This document shows, piece by piece, positions 15,969 through 24,577 of a DNA stretch of 64,000 nt (the stretch's first letter is position 1; each line of letters begins with the position of its first letter). The stretch is taken from assembly GCF_014084105.1 (NCBI RefSeq), contig NZ_CP048289.1, positions 5,837,922 through 5,901,921 of the forward strand, written 5' to 3'. A program made the translations under genes and the position numbers. The notes beneath the pieces were generated by a model. That model was not told the origin of the DNA and searched no databases. It saw nothing but the letters and a program-made list of their open reading frames with translations. Source of the DNA: Streptacidiphilus sp. P02-A3a (lineage in GTDB: Bacteria > Actinomycetota > Actinomycetes > Streptomycetales > Streptomycetaceae).

Positions 15969-16337
15969 GTGATCGACGCGCTCACCGCCGTCGCCTCGGT
16001 CGCGGCGCTGCTGCTGGCGGCATGGTGCGGACTCGCCACGGCGCGCGACCAGCCCACCAAGGACTGGCACCTGATCGGCATGGCCGTGGTGACCGCGCTC
16101 GCCCTGGCCCAGCTGGTGGTCGGCATCGTCGAGATCGCGGGCGGGCACAAGCCCACCGGCGGAACGGTGATCTTCCTCGCCTACGCGGTCGGCGCGGTGC
16201 TGACCGTCCCGGCGGCCGGATTCATGTCCCTGGTCGAGCGCACCCGCTGGGGTTCGGCGATCGGGGCTGCGGGCGGGATCGTCCTGGCCGCACTTGAGCT
16301 GCGACTGGTCGAGATCTGGGGAGGCGGGCATGGCTGA
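15969..16337 (+). CDS. Small integral membrane protein
   Basis: A 122-residue protein with about four hydrophobic segments (ALTAVASVAALLLAAWCGLA, WHLIGMAVVTALALAQLVVGIVEIA, VIFLAYAVGAVLTVPAAGFM, SAIGAAGGIVLAALELRLV). No known enzyme motif. It starts at a GTG after GGCGAG; an earlier start is unlikely because no in-frame ATG lies close. It overlaps the next gene by 8 bases, so the two are translationally coupled and probably form a two-subunit membrane complex or a coregulated pair. Function unknown. Confidence 0.65.
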   Translation: MIDALTAVASVAALLLAAWCGLATARDQPTKDWHLIGMAVVTALALAQLVVGIVEIAGGHKPTGGTVIFLAYAVGAVLTVPAAGFMSLVERTRWGSAIGAAGGIVLAALELRLVEIWGGGHG

Positions 16338-16800
16338 GGCGCAGCCCACGCAGGAGAAGCCGCGACGCAAGATCGGCGAGGGACCGGGACGACTGCTGGT
16401 CAGCCTGTACGGGCTGTTCACGGTGGCGGCCGGATCGCGGTCGGTCTATCAGCTGATCGCGCAGTACCACAAGGCTCCGCTGTCCTACTGGCTGTCCGCG
16501 TTCGCGGCCGTGGTGTACGCGTTCATCCTGGTGACGCTGGTACGCGGTGGCGAGTCGGCCCGGCGGATCGCGCTGGCCTGCTGCGGTGTGGAACTCGCGG
16601 GCGTGCTGGTGGTCGGCACGCTGTCGATCGTGACGCCCTCGTGGTTCCACGACCAGACCGTCTGGTCGTACTACGGAGCGGGCTACGTGTGCATCCCGTT
16701 GATCCTGCCGGTGACCGGCATCCTGTGGCTGCGCAGGGCGGCCCGGCAGTCGGAACCGGAGCCGCTGCCGCAGGCCGGGGCCCAGCCCGCCGGCGCCTGA
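16330..16800 (+). CDS. Integral membrane protein, coupled to upstream gene
   Basis: A 156-residue protein. A hydrophilic N-terminus (MAEAQPTQEKPRRKIGEGPG) precedes about four membrane helices (LLVSLYGLFTVAAGS, YWLSAFAAVVYAFILVTLV, IALACCGVELAGVLVVGTLSIV, AGYVCIPLILPVTGILWLRR) and a polar tail. The GEGPGRLLVSLYGLF start is typical of a family of hypothetical actinobacterial membrane proteins. The ATG at 16330 lies inside the previous gene and has GGGGAGG directly upstream. Function unknown; role inferred to be shared with the preceding membrane protein. Confidence 0.75.
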   Translation: MAEAQPTQEKPRRKIGEGPGRLLVSLYGLFTVAAGSRSVYQLIAQYHKAPLSYWLSAFAAVVYAFILVTLVRGGESARRIALACCGVELAGVLVVGTLSIVTPSWFHDQTVWSYYGAGYVCIPLILPVTGILWLRRAARQSEPEPLPQAGAQPAGA

Positions 16801-16855
16801 GGCGGACCCGGGCGGGGTCACCGGGACCGGCGTCGGCGCCGCGTAGGATCACGTG

Positions 16856-17455
16856 GTGCCGAAGCTGTGGAACGAGACGATCGAGGCCCATCGCCGCACC
16901 GTCCGCGAGACGACGCTGGACGTCACGGCGGCGCTGGTGGCCGCGCACGGACCGGTTTCGGTGACCATGTCGCAGATCGCCGGGGCGGCCGGGATCGGGC
17001 GCGCGACGCTGTACAAGTACTTCCCCGACGTCGAGTCGGTGCTGGCCGGTTGGTACGAGCGCGAGGTGACGGCCCAGCTGGCCCGGCTCACCGCCGTCCG
17101 GAACCAGGAACAGGAGCGGACCCGGGAGCGGCGGCAGGAGCCGGGGCGGCTGCTCGGCGCGGTACTGCTGGCCTACGCGGTACTGGTCCGCGAGCAGCCG
17201 CCGGGACTGGGGGTGGGAGCGCTCCCGGAGGCGGCCGGGCGGGGTGGCCCGGCCCGGCGGCAGCTGCTCGCCTTCCTGGCCGGACTGCTGGCCGAGGCCG
17301 CCGCGAGCGGCGCGGTCCGGGACGACGTGGCCCCCGGGGAGCTGGCCGACTACTGCCTGCACGCCCTCGGCGCCGCCGCCGGGCCACTGTCCATGGCGGC
17401 GGTCGAGCGCCTGGTCGCGGTGACCCTGGCGGGGCTGCGCCCGACCGCCGGCTGA
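16856..17455 (+). CDS. TetR-family transcriptional regulator
   Basis: A 199-residue one-component regulator. The N-terminal HTH spans about residues 18-58: TLDVTAALVAAHGPVSVTMSQIAGAAGIGRATLYKYFPDVESVLAGWYE, with the canonical IGRATLYKYF recognition helix. The C-terminal ligand domain is Ala/Leu-rich and not assignable. GTG at 16856 is 7 bases after AGGA; a GTG at 16853 is the alternative. It stands after the membrane-protein pair (55 bases) and converges with the HATPase gene by 21 bases, so those membrane proteins are candidate targets. A CebR-like 14-mer falls by chance or otherwise inside the gene at 17214-17227. Confidence 0.88.
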   Translation: MPKLWNETIEAHRRTVRETTLDVTAALVAAHGPVSVTMSQIAGAAGIGRATLYKYFPDVESVLAGWYEREVTAQLARLTAVRNQEQERTRERRQEPGRLLGAVLLAYAVLVREQPPGLGVGALPEAAGRGGPARRQLLAFLAGLLAEAAASGAVRDDVAPGELADYCLHALGAAAGPLSMAAVERLVAVTLAGLRPTAG

Positions 17456-17476
17456 CCGCCGTCCCGGTACCCGCGC

Positions 17477-18016
17477 TCAGGCCGCTCCGGGACGTCCGCC
17501 GAACGGCAGGTGGCAGCTGATCTGCTTGCCGGTCGGGGTCCGCACCGCCTGCCAGCCCGGGGCCAGCAGGTCCACCAGCGGCAGTCCGCGCCCGGACTCC
17601 GCCCCGCAGTCCACGGGCATCCCGGAACGTTTCGGCAGCGCCAGCCGGTCGGGGTCGTGCACCTTCACGGTGACCCCGCGCGGATCGGCGTCCACCTCCA
17701 CCACCAGCGGTACGAAGTCCCCGCAGGCCCGGACCGAGTTCCCGATCAGCTCGGACGCCACCAACTGGACGTCCTGGGCCACTTCGGCGTCGACCCCGGC
17801 GGCGGTGAGGGTGGCGGCGGCGAGCTCGCGGACGAACCGCAGATGATTCGCGGACGCGCTCATATGAACGGCGAATCCCGTCGAACGGACCAGCAGATAG
17901 AAACCGGGAGCCGCCTCGGCGACCGTCGCCGCCACCGGCTCGGCCGCGTCATGACCCGGGCGCGCGGCGGCGCGTGGCGAGTCGGCGATCCTGACACGGG
18001 TCCGTTCATGGTGCAT
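17477..18016 (-). CDS. HATPase_c anti-sigma-type ATP-binding protein
   Basis: A 179-residue protein of the RsbW/SpoIIAB-like serine-kinase group. The first ~50 residues are a variable, charged extension. The ATPase domain begins MSASANHLRFVRELAAATLTAAGVD. The N-box is DVQLVASELIGNSVRAC, the G1-type motif VKVHDPDR, and the G2-type motif ESGRGLPLVDLLA. Such proteins either bind and inhibit a sigma factor or phosphorylate a STAS antagonist. The ATG at 18016 follows TTGGAGC at good spacing; much of the frame upstream of it is not coding. No sigma factor is adjacent. It converges with the TetR gene. Confidence 0.85.
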   Translation of the reverse strand: MHHERTRVRIADSPRAAARPGHDAAEPVAATVAEAAPGFYLLVRSTGFAVHMSASANHLRFVRELAAATLTAAGVDAEVAQDVQLVASELIGNSVRACGDFVPLVVEVDADPRGVTVKVHDPDRLALPKRSGMPVDCGAESGRGLPLVDLLAPGWQAVRTPTGKQISCHLPFGGRPGAA

Positions 18017-18367
18017 GGCATGCTCCAAGTAAGGTGCGGGCCCCGGAGCCCTGTCGACCGGGGCCTCGTTCTGATGCGGAGTCAGGGGGCACGTCGACCT
18101 CCGGCGCTGGGTGGACAACGGCTGAATCCTCCGGCGGCCGACGCGAGATGAACACCATCGCCACGATGCGTGACGAATAACTACGCTTCGCAACCACGCC
18201 CTCAGGGTGCCCCGGTCCGACGGGTATGAGCAATATTCGACCTGATATTTCATCAGATCGGTGGTCCATGGGTCCGGCAACCGGGCACCGGGCCGCTCAG
18301 ACCGGTAATGGAGCGATTCCGCGCACCCGCCGCAACCCGCCCGGGGGCGGCACGGTTGGATGGGTCC
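18017..18367. other. Divergent intergenic region, HATPase gene / SWIM gene
   Basis: About 350 bases with no gene. It contains an AT-rich segment (18228-18256) with a small inverted repeat CTGAT-ATTTC-ATCAG at 18242-18256, plausibly part of a promoter for one of the two divergent genes. Confidence 0.5.
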
Positions 18368-19303
18368 ATGGCATTGAGCGTGAGCACCGAGACCGTAAGG
18401 GCCGCCACGTCGGCCGACGCCTACCGCGAAGGCGAGCGGCTGCGGCACTCCGCGGCGGTCGACCACCTTGAGTCCGGCTACGGCGGCCTGAACGCCGACG
18501 TCACCGACGGGGACCGGTTGTGGCAGGTCTGGGTCGGCGTCAACGACCGTGCGCTGAGCGGCGAGTGCGACTGCGGCGGAGCCCCGCCCCGGTCGCTGTG
18601 CGCGCACGCCGTGGCGACCGCCCTGGCCGCCGTGGACGCCGGGACCAGCTGGCCCAGCGCGCCCCCGAGCAGCCCCGACGACACCCCGCAGGACCCGGCC
18701 GAACTGCGCTTCCTGGCCCTCGCCGAGACCCTCGACCCGGCCCGGCTGGCGGCGTTGGTGGCCCGGCACGCCGCCCGCGACCGGCTGCTCGCCGTCGACC
18801 TGGAGGTGGTCACCGGCCAGCTCGGCGCCCCCACCGCCGAGGACCTCGCCCCACTGCGGACGCTGGTCGGCCGGGCGGACGCGATACCCGGCGGCGACGC
18901 CGAGTACGACCTGCACGACCTGGTCACCGCCGCCCGCGCCGCGCTGGCCGAACTGGCCGTCCAGGCAGTGCGACCGCCCACGCTCGCACTGCTGGACGCC
19001 GCCGAGGAGACGGTCCGCTGCTGGGACCGCCTCGCCGCGGAGTTGTCGGCCGATTGGCGCACCTATCACCAGGAGGTCCACCGGATCGGCGCCGAACTGG
19101 CCGACGTCCACCTCGACCTGTGTGAACAACTCCAGCTGGATCCGCTGGAGTTGGCCGACCGGCTGGCCACCGTCGAGCGCGCCGCCGAAAGCCGGGACGG
19201 GAACGGCGCGAGCTGCCTGCGACCGCCCGCGCCGTACCGGTCGCTGCTCGGCGCCGACGGCCTGGCCGGGTACCAGCGGCTGGCGGCCGCCGACCGGCCC
19301 TGA
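18368..19303 (+). CDS. SWIM zinc-finger protein
   Basis: A 311-residue cytoplasmic protein. The SWIM motif CxCx(8)CxH is GECDCGGAPPRSLCAH (C67, C69, C78, H80), preceded by WQVWVGVNDRALSG, as in SWIM proteins of bacteria. The rest is a long helical region (AELRFLALAETLDPARLAALVARHA, DLVTAARAALAELAV). SWIM fingers bind nucleic acid or protein; bacterial members often neighbour SNF2 helicases, but none is seen here. The chosen ATG 18368 (MALSVSTETVRA) follows TTGGATGGG; the frame is open to 18308. It converges with the DPPR-synthase gene, 32 bases apart. Confidence 0.8.
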   Translation: MALSVSTETVRAATSADAYREGERLRHSAAVDHLESGYGGLNADVTDGDRLWQVWVGVNDRALSGECDCGGAPPRSLCAHAVATALAAVDAGTSWPSAPPSSPDDTPQDPAELRFLALAETLDPARLAALVARHAARDRLLAVDLEVVTGQLGAPTAEDLAPLRTLVGRADAIPGGDAEYDLHDLVTAARAALAELAVQAVRPPTLALLDAAEETVRCWDRLAAELSADWRTYHQEVHRIGAELADVHLDLCEQLQLDPLELADRLATVERAAESRDGNGASCLRPPAPYRSLLGADGLAGYQRLAAADRP

Positions 19304-19335
19304 GCCCTACCGTCGGCCCGCCCCTGGCCGCCCGC

Positions 19336-20328
19336 TCAGGGGTGGGTGGCCAGGCCGACCACGAACACCAGCAGCCACACCGCCTCCAGGCAGACCATGG
19401 GCAGGTCGCGGATGATCAGGTCCTCGATGTGGCCGGTGGTCGCGGTCGCGGTCAGCCGGTCGAACCGGGCCAGCGCGCAGGCCAGCGGCACGGCCGTGGC
19501 CAGGTGCCAGTTCCCGGCCCAGCGGTCGGGTTCGGTCGCCGCCCAGGCCAGGTAGGCCGCGACCATCAGCAGCGCCGTCACCCGCTGGGTCGCGCGCAGG
19601 CCGCGCGGGGTGTAGCGGCGCAGCGAGGGCCGGTGCCGGGCGGCCGGGGCGCCCAGCGAGGTGATCTCGGTGTACCGCTTGGCGATCACCACCAGCAGTG
19701 CGCCGAGGCTGCACACCAGCACGAACCAGCCCGACGGCGGTACCTGCGAGGAGGCCGCGCCACCCAGCGCCCGGAGCACGAACCCGGAGGCCACCAGCGC
19801 CAGTTCGACCACCGGCAGGTGCTTGAGGCCGAACGAGTACAGGAACGAGGTGGCCAGGTACGCGGTCACCGCCAGCGCCAGGCCGTAGCCGAAGCCGAAC
19901 GCGCCGCCCGCCGCGACCAGGGCGGCGGCGGCCAGCACGCAGCCACCGGCCAACGCCAGCGCGTGGTTCTCGCTCAGGTCGCCACAGGCCACCGGTCGCA
20001 GGCACTTGCGTGGATGCTGCCGGTCGCGCTCCGCGTCCACCGCGTCGTTGACGAAGTAGACGGCGCAGGAGGCCAGGGTGAACACCAGCAGCGCCAGGGT
20101 CGCGCCGCGCAGTGCCACACTGCCGCGCGCCAGCGCCGAGCCGGTCAGCGGGGCGGCGAAGACCAGGAAGTTCTTCGGCCACTGCCGGGGGCGGGCGGTC
20201 CGCACCGCCGCCACCGGCCAGCGCACCCAGACCGGCCGCACCGCCGCGACGGCCGCGGCAGCCGCCGCGGCGGCGTTGGCGGCAGCCGCGGCGGGGGCGG
20301 GCTGCCGGGTCGGCTGGGGCGCGCTCAT
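19336..20328 (-). CDS. Decaprenyl-phosphate phosphoribosyltransferase (UbiA family)
   Basis: A 330-residue polytopic membrane enzyme. The N-terminus is a long Ala/Pro stretch (residues 1-30) followed by WPVAAVRTARPRQWPKNFLVFAAPL, the signature of DPPR synthase (Rv3806c-like). The first aspartate-rich motif NDAVDAERDRQHPRKCLRPVA contains both the UbiA NDxxDxxxD and the DPPR-specific HPRK..RP. The second motif is RYTEI at about residue 218. It transfers phosphoribose to a polyprenyl phosphate, the first step to arabinosyl donors in mycobacteria; in streptomycetes the end product is less clear. It overlaps the upstream phosphodiester glycosidase by ATGA, so they are coupled. Confidence 0.87.
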   Translation of the reverse strand: MSAPQPTRQPAPAAAAANAAAAAAAAVAAVRPVWVRWPVAAVRTARPRQWPKNFLVFAAPLTGSALARGSVALRGATLALLVFTLASCAVYFVNDAVDAERDRQHPRKCLRPVACGDLSENHALALAGGCVLAAAALVAAGGAFGFGYGLALAVTAYLATSFLYSFGLKHLPVVELALVASGFVLRALGGAASSQVPPSGWFVLVCSLGALLVVIAKRYTEITSLGAPAARHRPSLRRYTPRGLRATQRVTALLMVAAYLAWAATEPDRWAGNWHLATAVPLACALARFDRLTATATTGHIEDLIIRDLPMVCLEAVWLLVFVVGLATHP

Positions 20329-21590
20329 CGGGCGTACACCGCCGTGAAGTCACGGCTGGTCGACTCGAAGTAGCGGTCGGCCGGGCGCTCCTGGGTGGGC
20401 AGCAGCTTCACCGGCGTCGGGTGCGCGGCGTCCGGGACCGGCTTGTAGTACATGTACGACATCCACGCGGGGTTGATGTCGAGTTGCATCGCCTCCACGC
20501 AACCCGCCCGTTGCAGCAGGTCGGCCAGGGTCCGCACGGACAGCGCGGGCCCGTAGACGTAGACGGCGCGCCCGTCGCGGGTGACCCCGGCGCCGGAGCG
20601 CCAGACGAAGTACTTGCCCGCGATGGTCAGGCCCCAGCCGCTCTCGACGTTGGTGTCGACGCCGTCGGGGACCTTGCCGCCGTCCACGATCAGGTTCAGG
20701 TTCTGCCGCACGCCGACCACCTGCGGGGTCATCCCGACGCCGTGGTTCCAGGCGCCGACGGCGACACGGCCGTCCCGGTAGAAGACCAGCGAGGCGTCCT
20801 CGTCGGTGAGCGTGCCCCGGGTGACGCCGTTGAGGTAGAACCCGCCCCGGGCCTCGTCGACCTTGAACCCGCCGTTGAAGGTGGCCATCAGCCCGTCGCG
20901 CTGGTTCGGCGGGATGGACGGCGGGACGCCCCAGTTGCCCGGGCCCGGGTCCAGTTCACCGGGGTGGAGCGCGAACCGCAGCAGCCGCTGGTCCATCGAG
21001 ACCACCCCGGCCACGTAGGAGGTGTGGTCGGCGTCCGGGCGGACGTAGGCCCCGTACAGCGCCGGGGTGCCGTGGACGCTGCCGAGGACCTGCCAGGTGC
21101 CCTCGCCGGGCAGCGGCGGACCGGCCGGGGAGGTCAGCCGGGGCGGCACCACCGCCGGGAGCGCGGCCTTGCCGGTGCTCGCACCGGGGGCGGCGGCGCC
21201 GGTGGGCACCAGCGCGATGTCGGGACGGCCGCCCACGGCGGGCGGGTGCGCCTGGTACTGGAGGCTCTCCAGCTCGGTGACCACCGGGCCCAGCTCGTGG
21301 TCGCGGCCCCACTCGGCCAGCCGGGCGGCCACGCTGTCGTCCCCGGGGGCGGCCAGCGCGCTGCCGACCGACCAGCTCAGCCAGCCGGCGAAGACCGCCA
21401 GCAGCGCCAGCACCACGCGGGTGCTGCGCCGGGCTATCAGGCGGCGCAGGCGGCCCCGGCGCTTGCCGGCCGCGGGGGCGGGGGTTGCTATGTCCGACCG
21501 GGCGATGTCCGGCTCGTCCGTGGTGTTTCCGGGCGTCGGTGGCGTGTGCACGCGGACCTGCTTCCTGCGGCGCTGCCCGGAGCCGGGCAT
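20325..21590 (-). CDS. Membrane-anchored phosphodiester glycosidase (NAGPA domain) protein
   Basis: A 421-residue protein. A basic N-terminal region (KRRGRLRRLIARRS) precedes one hydrophobic segment (TRVVLALLAVFAGWLSWSVGSALA, around residues 55-78), then an extracytoplasmic domain. GTWQVLGSVHGTPALYGAYVRPDADHTSYVAGVVSMDQRLL begins the NAGPA-like domain; MATFNGGFKV, LIVDGGKVPDG, GAGVTRDGRAVYVYG and EAMQLDINPAWMSYM are the conserved strands. It may remove a sugar phosphodiester from a wall polymer. It is translationally coupled to the DPPR synthase, so both probably serve the same polyprenyl-linked glycan. The frame is open to 21692; no start has a good ribosome site, so the N-terminus is uncertain. 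Confidence 0.72.
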   Translation of the reverse strand: MPGSGQRRRKQVRVHTPPTPGNTTDEPDIARSDIATPAPAAGKRRGRLRRLIARRSTRVVLALLAVFAGWLSWSVGSALAAPGDDSVAARLAEWGRDHELGPVVTELESLQYQAHPPAVGGRPDIALVPTGAAAPGASTGKAALPAVVPPRLTSPAGPPLPGEGTWQVLGSVHGTPALYGAYVRPDADHTSYVAGVVSMDQRLLRFALHPGELDPGPGNWGVPPSIPPNQRDGLMATFNGGFKVDEARGGFYLNGVTRGTLTDEDASLVFYRDGRVAVGAWNHGVGMTPQVVGVRQNLNLIVDGGKVPDGVDTNVESGWGLTIAGKYFVWRSGAGVTRDGRAVYVYGPALSVRTLADLLQRAGCVEAMQLDINPAWMSYMYYKPVPDAAHPTPVKLLPTQERPADRYFESTSRDFTAVYAR

Positions 21591-21757
21591 GCCGAGAGAT
21601 ACGGGCGTGTGAGGGGGAACGGCCGACTTGGGCCTCCGCCGGTGGGCGTCGTCGAGGACCCCCGTCCTCGGGTGACCCCCGCCGCGTTTCACGCTAAGCA
21701 GGCGGCGCCGACCCCGCCTGTTCGACTAGGCAGGACGGGGGGTGACCGCGCGTGGGG

Positions 21758-22639
21758 TCAGGACAGCACCCGGCGGCGGAAGTTCCGCAGGCCGAGGCCG
21801 AGGAAGAGCGCACAGAACCCGACCAGCACCGGGTAGACCACGTACAGGTGCATGTGCGAGGTGTCGGTCAGGCCCGCGCGCATGCCCTCGGCGATGTAGA
21901 TCAGCGGGTTCACCAGCACCAGTACCTGCAACCAGTGGAATCCACCCACCTGGACCAGCGACAGCCGGGTCCACTGGTAGTACGTGCCGCCGAGGAAGAC
22001 CAGCGGCAGCACGATGAAGCCGAACATCAGGCCGATGTTGCGGGGCTGGAAGGTGGTGCCCAGCAGCAGCCCGAGCGAGGTCATCGCGACCGACGCCAGC
22101 GGGATCAGGGTGACCACGATCCACCAGTGCACGGACAGGTCGGCGTGCACGCCGGGGGCGTGCACCACGGCCGCGATCGGGAACACGATCACCGCCGAGA
22201 TCATCGCCTGGACCGCGCCGGACAGCACCCGGGCGACCGCCACCAGCCAGATCGGGCAGGGCGCCTGCACCCGGTCCTCGATCTCGCGGGTGAAGCCGAA
22301 CTCCTGGGACAACTGGATGGCCACCGACTGGATGCCCTGGAACATGATCGAGACGGCGACCACGCCCGGCACCAGCACCGTGGCGAAGGCGACCTCCCCG
22401 GCCCGGCCGCCGCTCCCGCCGACGCCCTGGCCGATGGTCGGGAAGACGTACAGGAAGACGAACACCAGCAGCAGCGGCTGCATCACGGTCCGGCCGACGA
22501 ACTCGCCGATGTTCTTCCGCAGCACCAGCAGGTCCCGGCGGATCAGTCCGGCCAGGGCCGCCCGGCTCGCGGCGGCGACCGAGCGCTCCGGGCTCAGTGA
22601 CACCTGGCGGGCGGCGGCGGAGGCGGTGTAGGCACCCAT
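21758..22639 (-). CDS. ABC-2 type permease (DrrB-like)
   Basis: A 293-residue membrane protein with six predicted helices. RDLLVLRKNIGEFVGRTVMQPLLLVFVFLYVFPTIG is the usual first segment; LVPGVVAVSIMFQGIQSVAIQLSQEFGFTREIEDRVQAPCPIWLVAVARVLSGAVQA contains the conserved E-rich coupling region. It forms the export channel with the ATPase encoded just upstream; start and stop share one base (TGATG). The pair is typical of drug or lipid exporters. No substrate genes are adjacent. Confidence 0.88.
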   Translation of the reverse strand: MGAYTASAAARQVSLSPERSVAAASRAALAGLIRRDLLVLRKNIGEFVGRTVMQPLLLVFVFLYVFPTIGQGVGGSGGRAGEVAFATVLVPGVVAVSIMFQGIQSVAIQLSQEFGFTREIEDRVQAPCPIWLVAVARVLSGAVQAMISAVIVFPIAAVVHAPGVHADLSVHWWIVVTLIPLASVAMTSLGLLLGTTFQPRNIGLMFGFIVLPLVFLGGTYYQWTRLSLVQVGGFHWLQVLVLVNPLIYIAEGMRAGLTDTSHMHLYVVYPVLVGFCALFLGLGLRNFRRRVLS

Positions 22640-23619
22640 CAGTCCCGCAACTCCTTCCCGGTCAGCCGGATGAACACGGTCTCCAGCGAGGTCTGCGACA
22701 CCGACAGGTCCACCACGTCGAACCCGCCGGACTCGGCGGCCAGCAGCACCTTCGGCAGCAGCCGGTCGTTGCCCTGCACGTGCAGTTCCACCCGGCCCTC
22801 GCGGACCGTGCTGTTCACCACCCCGGGGACCTCCCGGGCCAGCCGCTCGGCCAGCGCCGGACGGTCGCCCTCGGCCGAGACGGTGACCACGGTGTCGGCG
22901 TCGATGCTGCGCTTCAGCTCCTCCGGGGTGTCCAGCGCCAGGATCCGGCCGTGGTCGATGATCGCCACCCGGTCGCAGAGCTGGTCGGCCTCGTCCATGT
23001 TGTGGGTGGTCAGCAGGATGGTCTGGCCGTCGGCGATCAGCCCGTTCAGGATCTCCCAGAGCGCCAGTCGGCTCTGCGGGTCCAGACCTGCGGTGGGCTC
23101 GTCCAGGAACAGCACGGCCGGGCGGTGGAAGATCGCCCGCGCCACCATCAGCCGCTGCGCCATGCCCCCGGACAGGGTCTGCACCGGGCGGTCGGCCCAG
23201 GCGGCCAGCCGGAACCGCTCCAGCAGCTCGTCGGCGGTCCGCCGGGCCGCGCGGACCGGGATCCCGAACAGCAGCCCGTGGTAGTACAGGTTCTCGCGGA
23301 CGGTGAGCGAGCGGTCCAGGGTGTTCTGCTGCGAGACCACCGCGATGATCTGCTTGGCCAGCGCCGGGCGGGCGATCACGTCCACGTCGCCGATCCAGGC
23401 CTCGCCCGCGCTGGGGACGACCCGGGTGGTGAGCATGCCGACGGTGGTGGTCTTCCCGGCGCCGTTGGGGCCGAGCAGGCCGAACAGCTCGCCCCGGCGG
23501 ACCAGCAGGTCCAGCCGGTCGACGGCGGCGACGTCGGCCTTGGGGTAGGTCTTGGTCAACCCCACCGTGCGGATGACCGCTTCCGGCGCCGCAGCGCCGA
23601 CCGGATCGGGCTGTGCCAT
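22639..23619 (-). CDS. ABC transporter ATPase (DrrA-like)
   Basis: A 326-residue cytoplasmic ATPase. Walker A is GPNGAGKTT (residues 50-58), the signature LSGGMAQR (about 154) and Walker B VLFLDEPTAGLDP (about 176), then H-loop LTTHNMDEADQLCD. The C-terminal region (VTVSAEGDRPALAERLAREVPGV) is the DrrA-type extension of daunorubicin-like exporters. It powers the adjacent permease. The ATG 23619 gives MAQPDPVGAAAPEAV. Both genes form one operon; the next gene on the other side (23825) is divergent. Confidence 0.92.
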   Translation of the reverse strand: MAQPDPVGAAAPEAVIRTVGLTKTYPKADVAAVDRLDLLVRRGELFGLLGPNGAGKTTTVGMLTTRVVPSAGEAWIGDVDVIARPALAKQIIAVVSQQNTLDRSLTVRENLYYHGLLFGIPVRAARRTADELLERFRLAAWADRPVQTLSGGMAQRLMVARAIFHRPAVLFLDEPTAGLDPQSRLALWEILNGLIADGQTILLTTHNMDEADQLCDRVAIIDHGRILALDTPEELKRSIDADTVVTVSAEGDRPALAERLAREVPGVVNSTVREGRVELHVQGNDRLLPKVLLAAESGGFDVVDLSVSQTSLETVFIRLTGKELRD

Positions 23620-23824
23620 GGCTCACCTCGCCTGTCGGCAGGACGCCTGTCGCGGGACCACCCGAACGGTTCCAGCATGCGCCGCCCCCCGGCACCCGGC
23701 AAGCAGACCGGAACCCGGTCGGCGCGACCGGTCGGCGGCGGCCGCGCCGACGGCCGGTGAACGGCCGGCGAGCAGCGGCGGAATGCACTGGCATCGGGGG
23801 GCGGCGCGCTGGCATGCTGGCCGT

Positions 23825-24577
23825 GTGGACAGACCGGAGATCAGCCTTGAGTTCGCCCCGGACCTGCACGTCTTCGTCCCGGCGGCCAGGCGCGCCGGGA
23901 GTTCGACGGTGCGCACCGACGGTTCCTCGTCGCTGGGCCACGTGGTGGAGTCCCTGGGCGTCCCGCTGACCGAGGTCGGCACGCTGCTGGTGGACGGGCG
24001 GCCGACCGGCCCCGGGCATGTCCCGGCCGACCGGGAGCAGATCTCGGTGCTGGGCGTGGCGCGCCCGCAGCGGCTGCCGGGACCGGCTCGGTTCCTGCTC
24101 GACGTCCACCTCGGGACGCTCGCCCGGCGGCTGCGGCTGCTCGGCGTCGACGCCGCGTACGAGAACCTGGACATCGGCGACCCGGCGCTGGCCGCGCGCT
24201 CGGCGGCGGAGCAGCGGGTGATGCTCTCCCGGGACCGGGGGCTGCTGCGCCGCCGGGAGATCTGGGCCGGGGCGTACGTCTACAGCCACCGGCCCGACGA
24301 GCAGCTGAAGGACGTGCTGAGCCGCTTCGCCCCGCCGCTCGCCCCCTGGACCAGGTGCACCGCCTGCAACGGCGGGTTGCGGGCGGCCGACAAGGAGTCA
24401 CTGCACGACCGGCTGCACGACGGCACGCAGCGCTCCTTCGACGTGTACGCGCAGTGCGAGGACTGCGGCCAGGTGTACTGGCGCGGTGCGCACCACGCCC
24501 ATCTGGAGGCGATCGTGGCGGAGGCGCTGCGCGATCAACTCCGGCCGGTGGGGCCTGCGGTGGAGCGTCCGAGGTAG
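23825..24577 (+). CDS. Mut7-C RNase-domain protein with ubiquitin-like N-terminus
   Basis: A 250-residue protein. Residues ~5-80 look like the Mut7-C ubiquitin-type domain (ISLEFAPDLHVFVPAARR...LGVPLTEVGTLLVDGRP). From about 88 the Mut7-C domain: FLLDVHLGTLARRLRLLGVDAAYEN (D93) and RVMLSRDRGLLRRR (D137), PIN-like acidic residues. A zinc ribbon follows: CTACNGGL (C178, C181) and CEDCGQVYW (C211, C214). It may be an RNase or RNA-processing factor. GTG 23825 gives the family-like start VDRPEISLEF; the SD is weak. Its 3' end overlaps the convergent GNAT gene by 43 bases. Confidence 0.82.
   Translation: MDRPEISLEFAPDLHVFVPAARRAGSSTVRTDGSSSLGHVVESLGVPLTEVGTLLVDGRPTGPGHVPADREQISVLGVARPQRLPGPARFLLDVHLGTLARRLRLLGVDAAYENLDIGDPALAARSAAEQRVMLSRDRGLLRRREIWAGAYVYSHRPDEQLKDVLSRFAPPLAPWTRCTACNGGLRAADKESLHDRLHDGTQRSFDVYAQCEDCGQVYWRGAHHAHLEAIVAEALRDQLRPVGPAVERPR

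Noticed and set aside
17214-17227. CebR-like 14-mer TGGGAGCGCTCCCG inside the TetR gene
   Set aside because: It is intragenic, has a mismatch at the last position and does not lie near any transcription start. It is probably a coincidence of GC-rich coding sequence.
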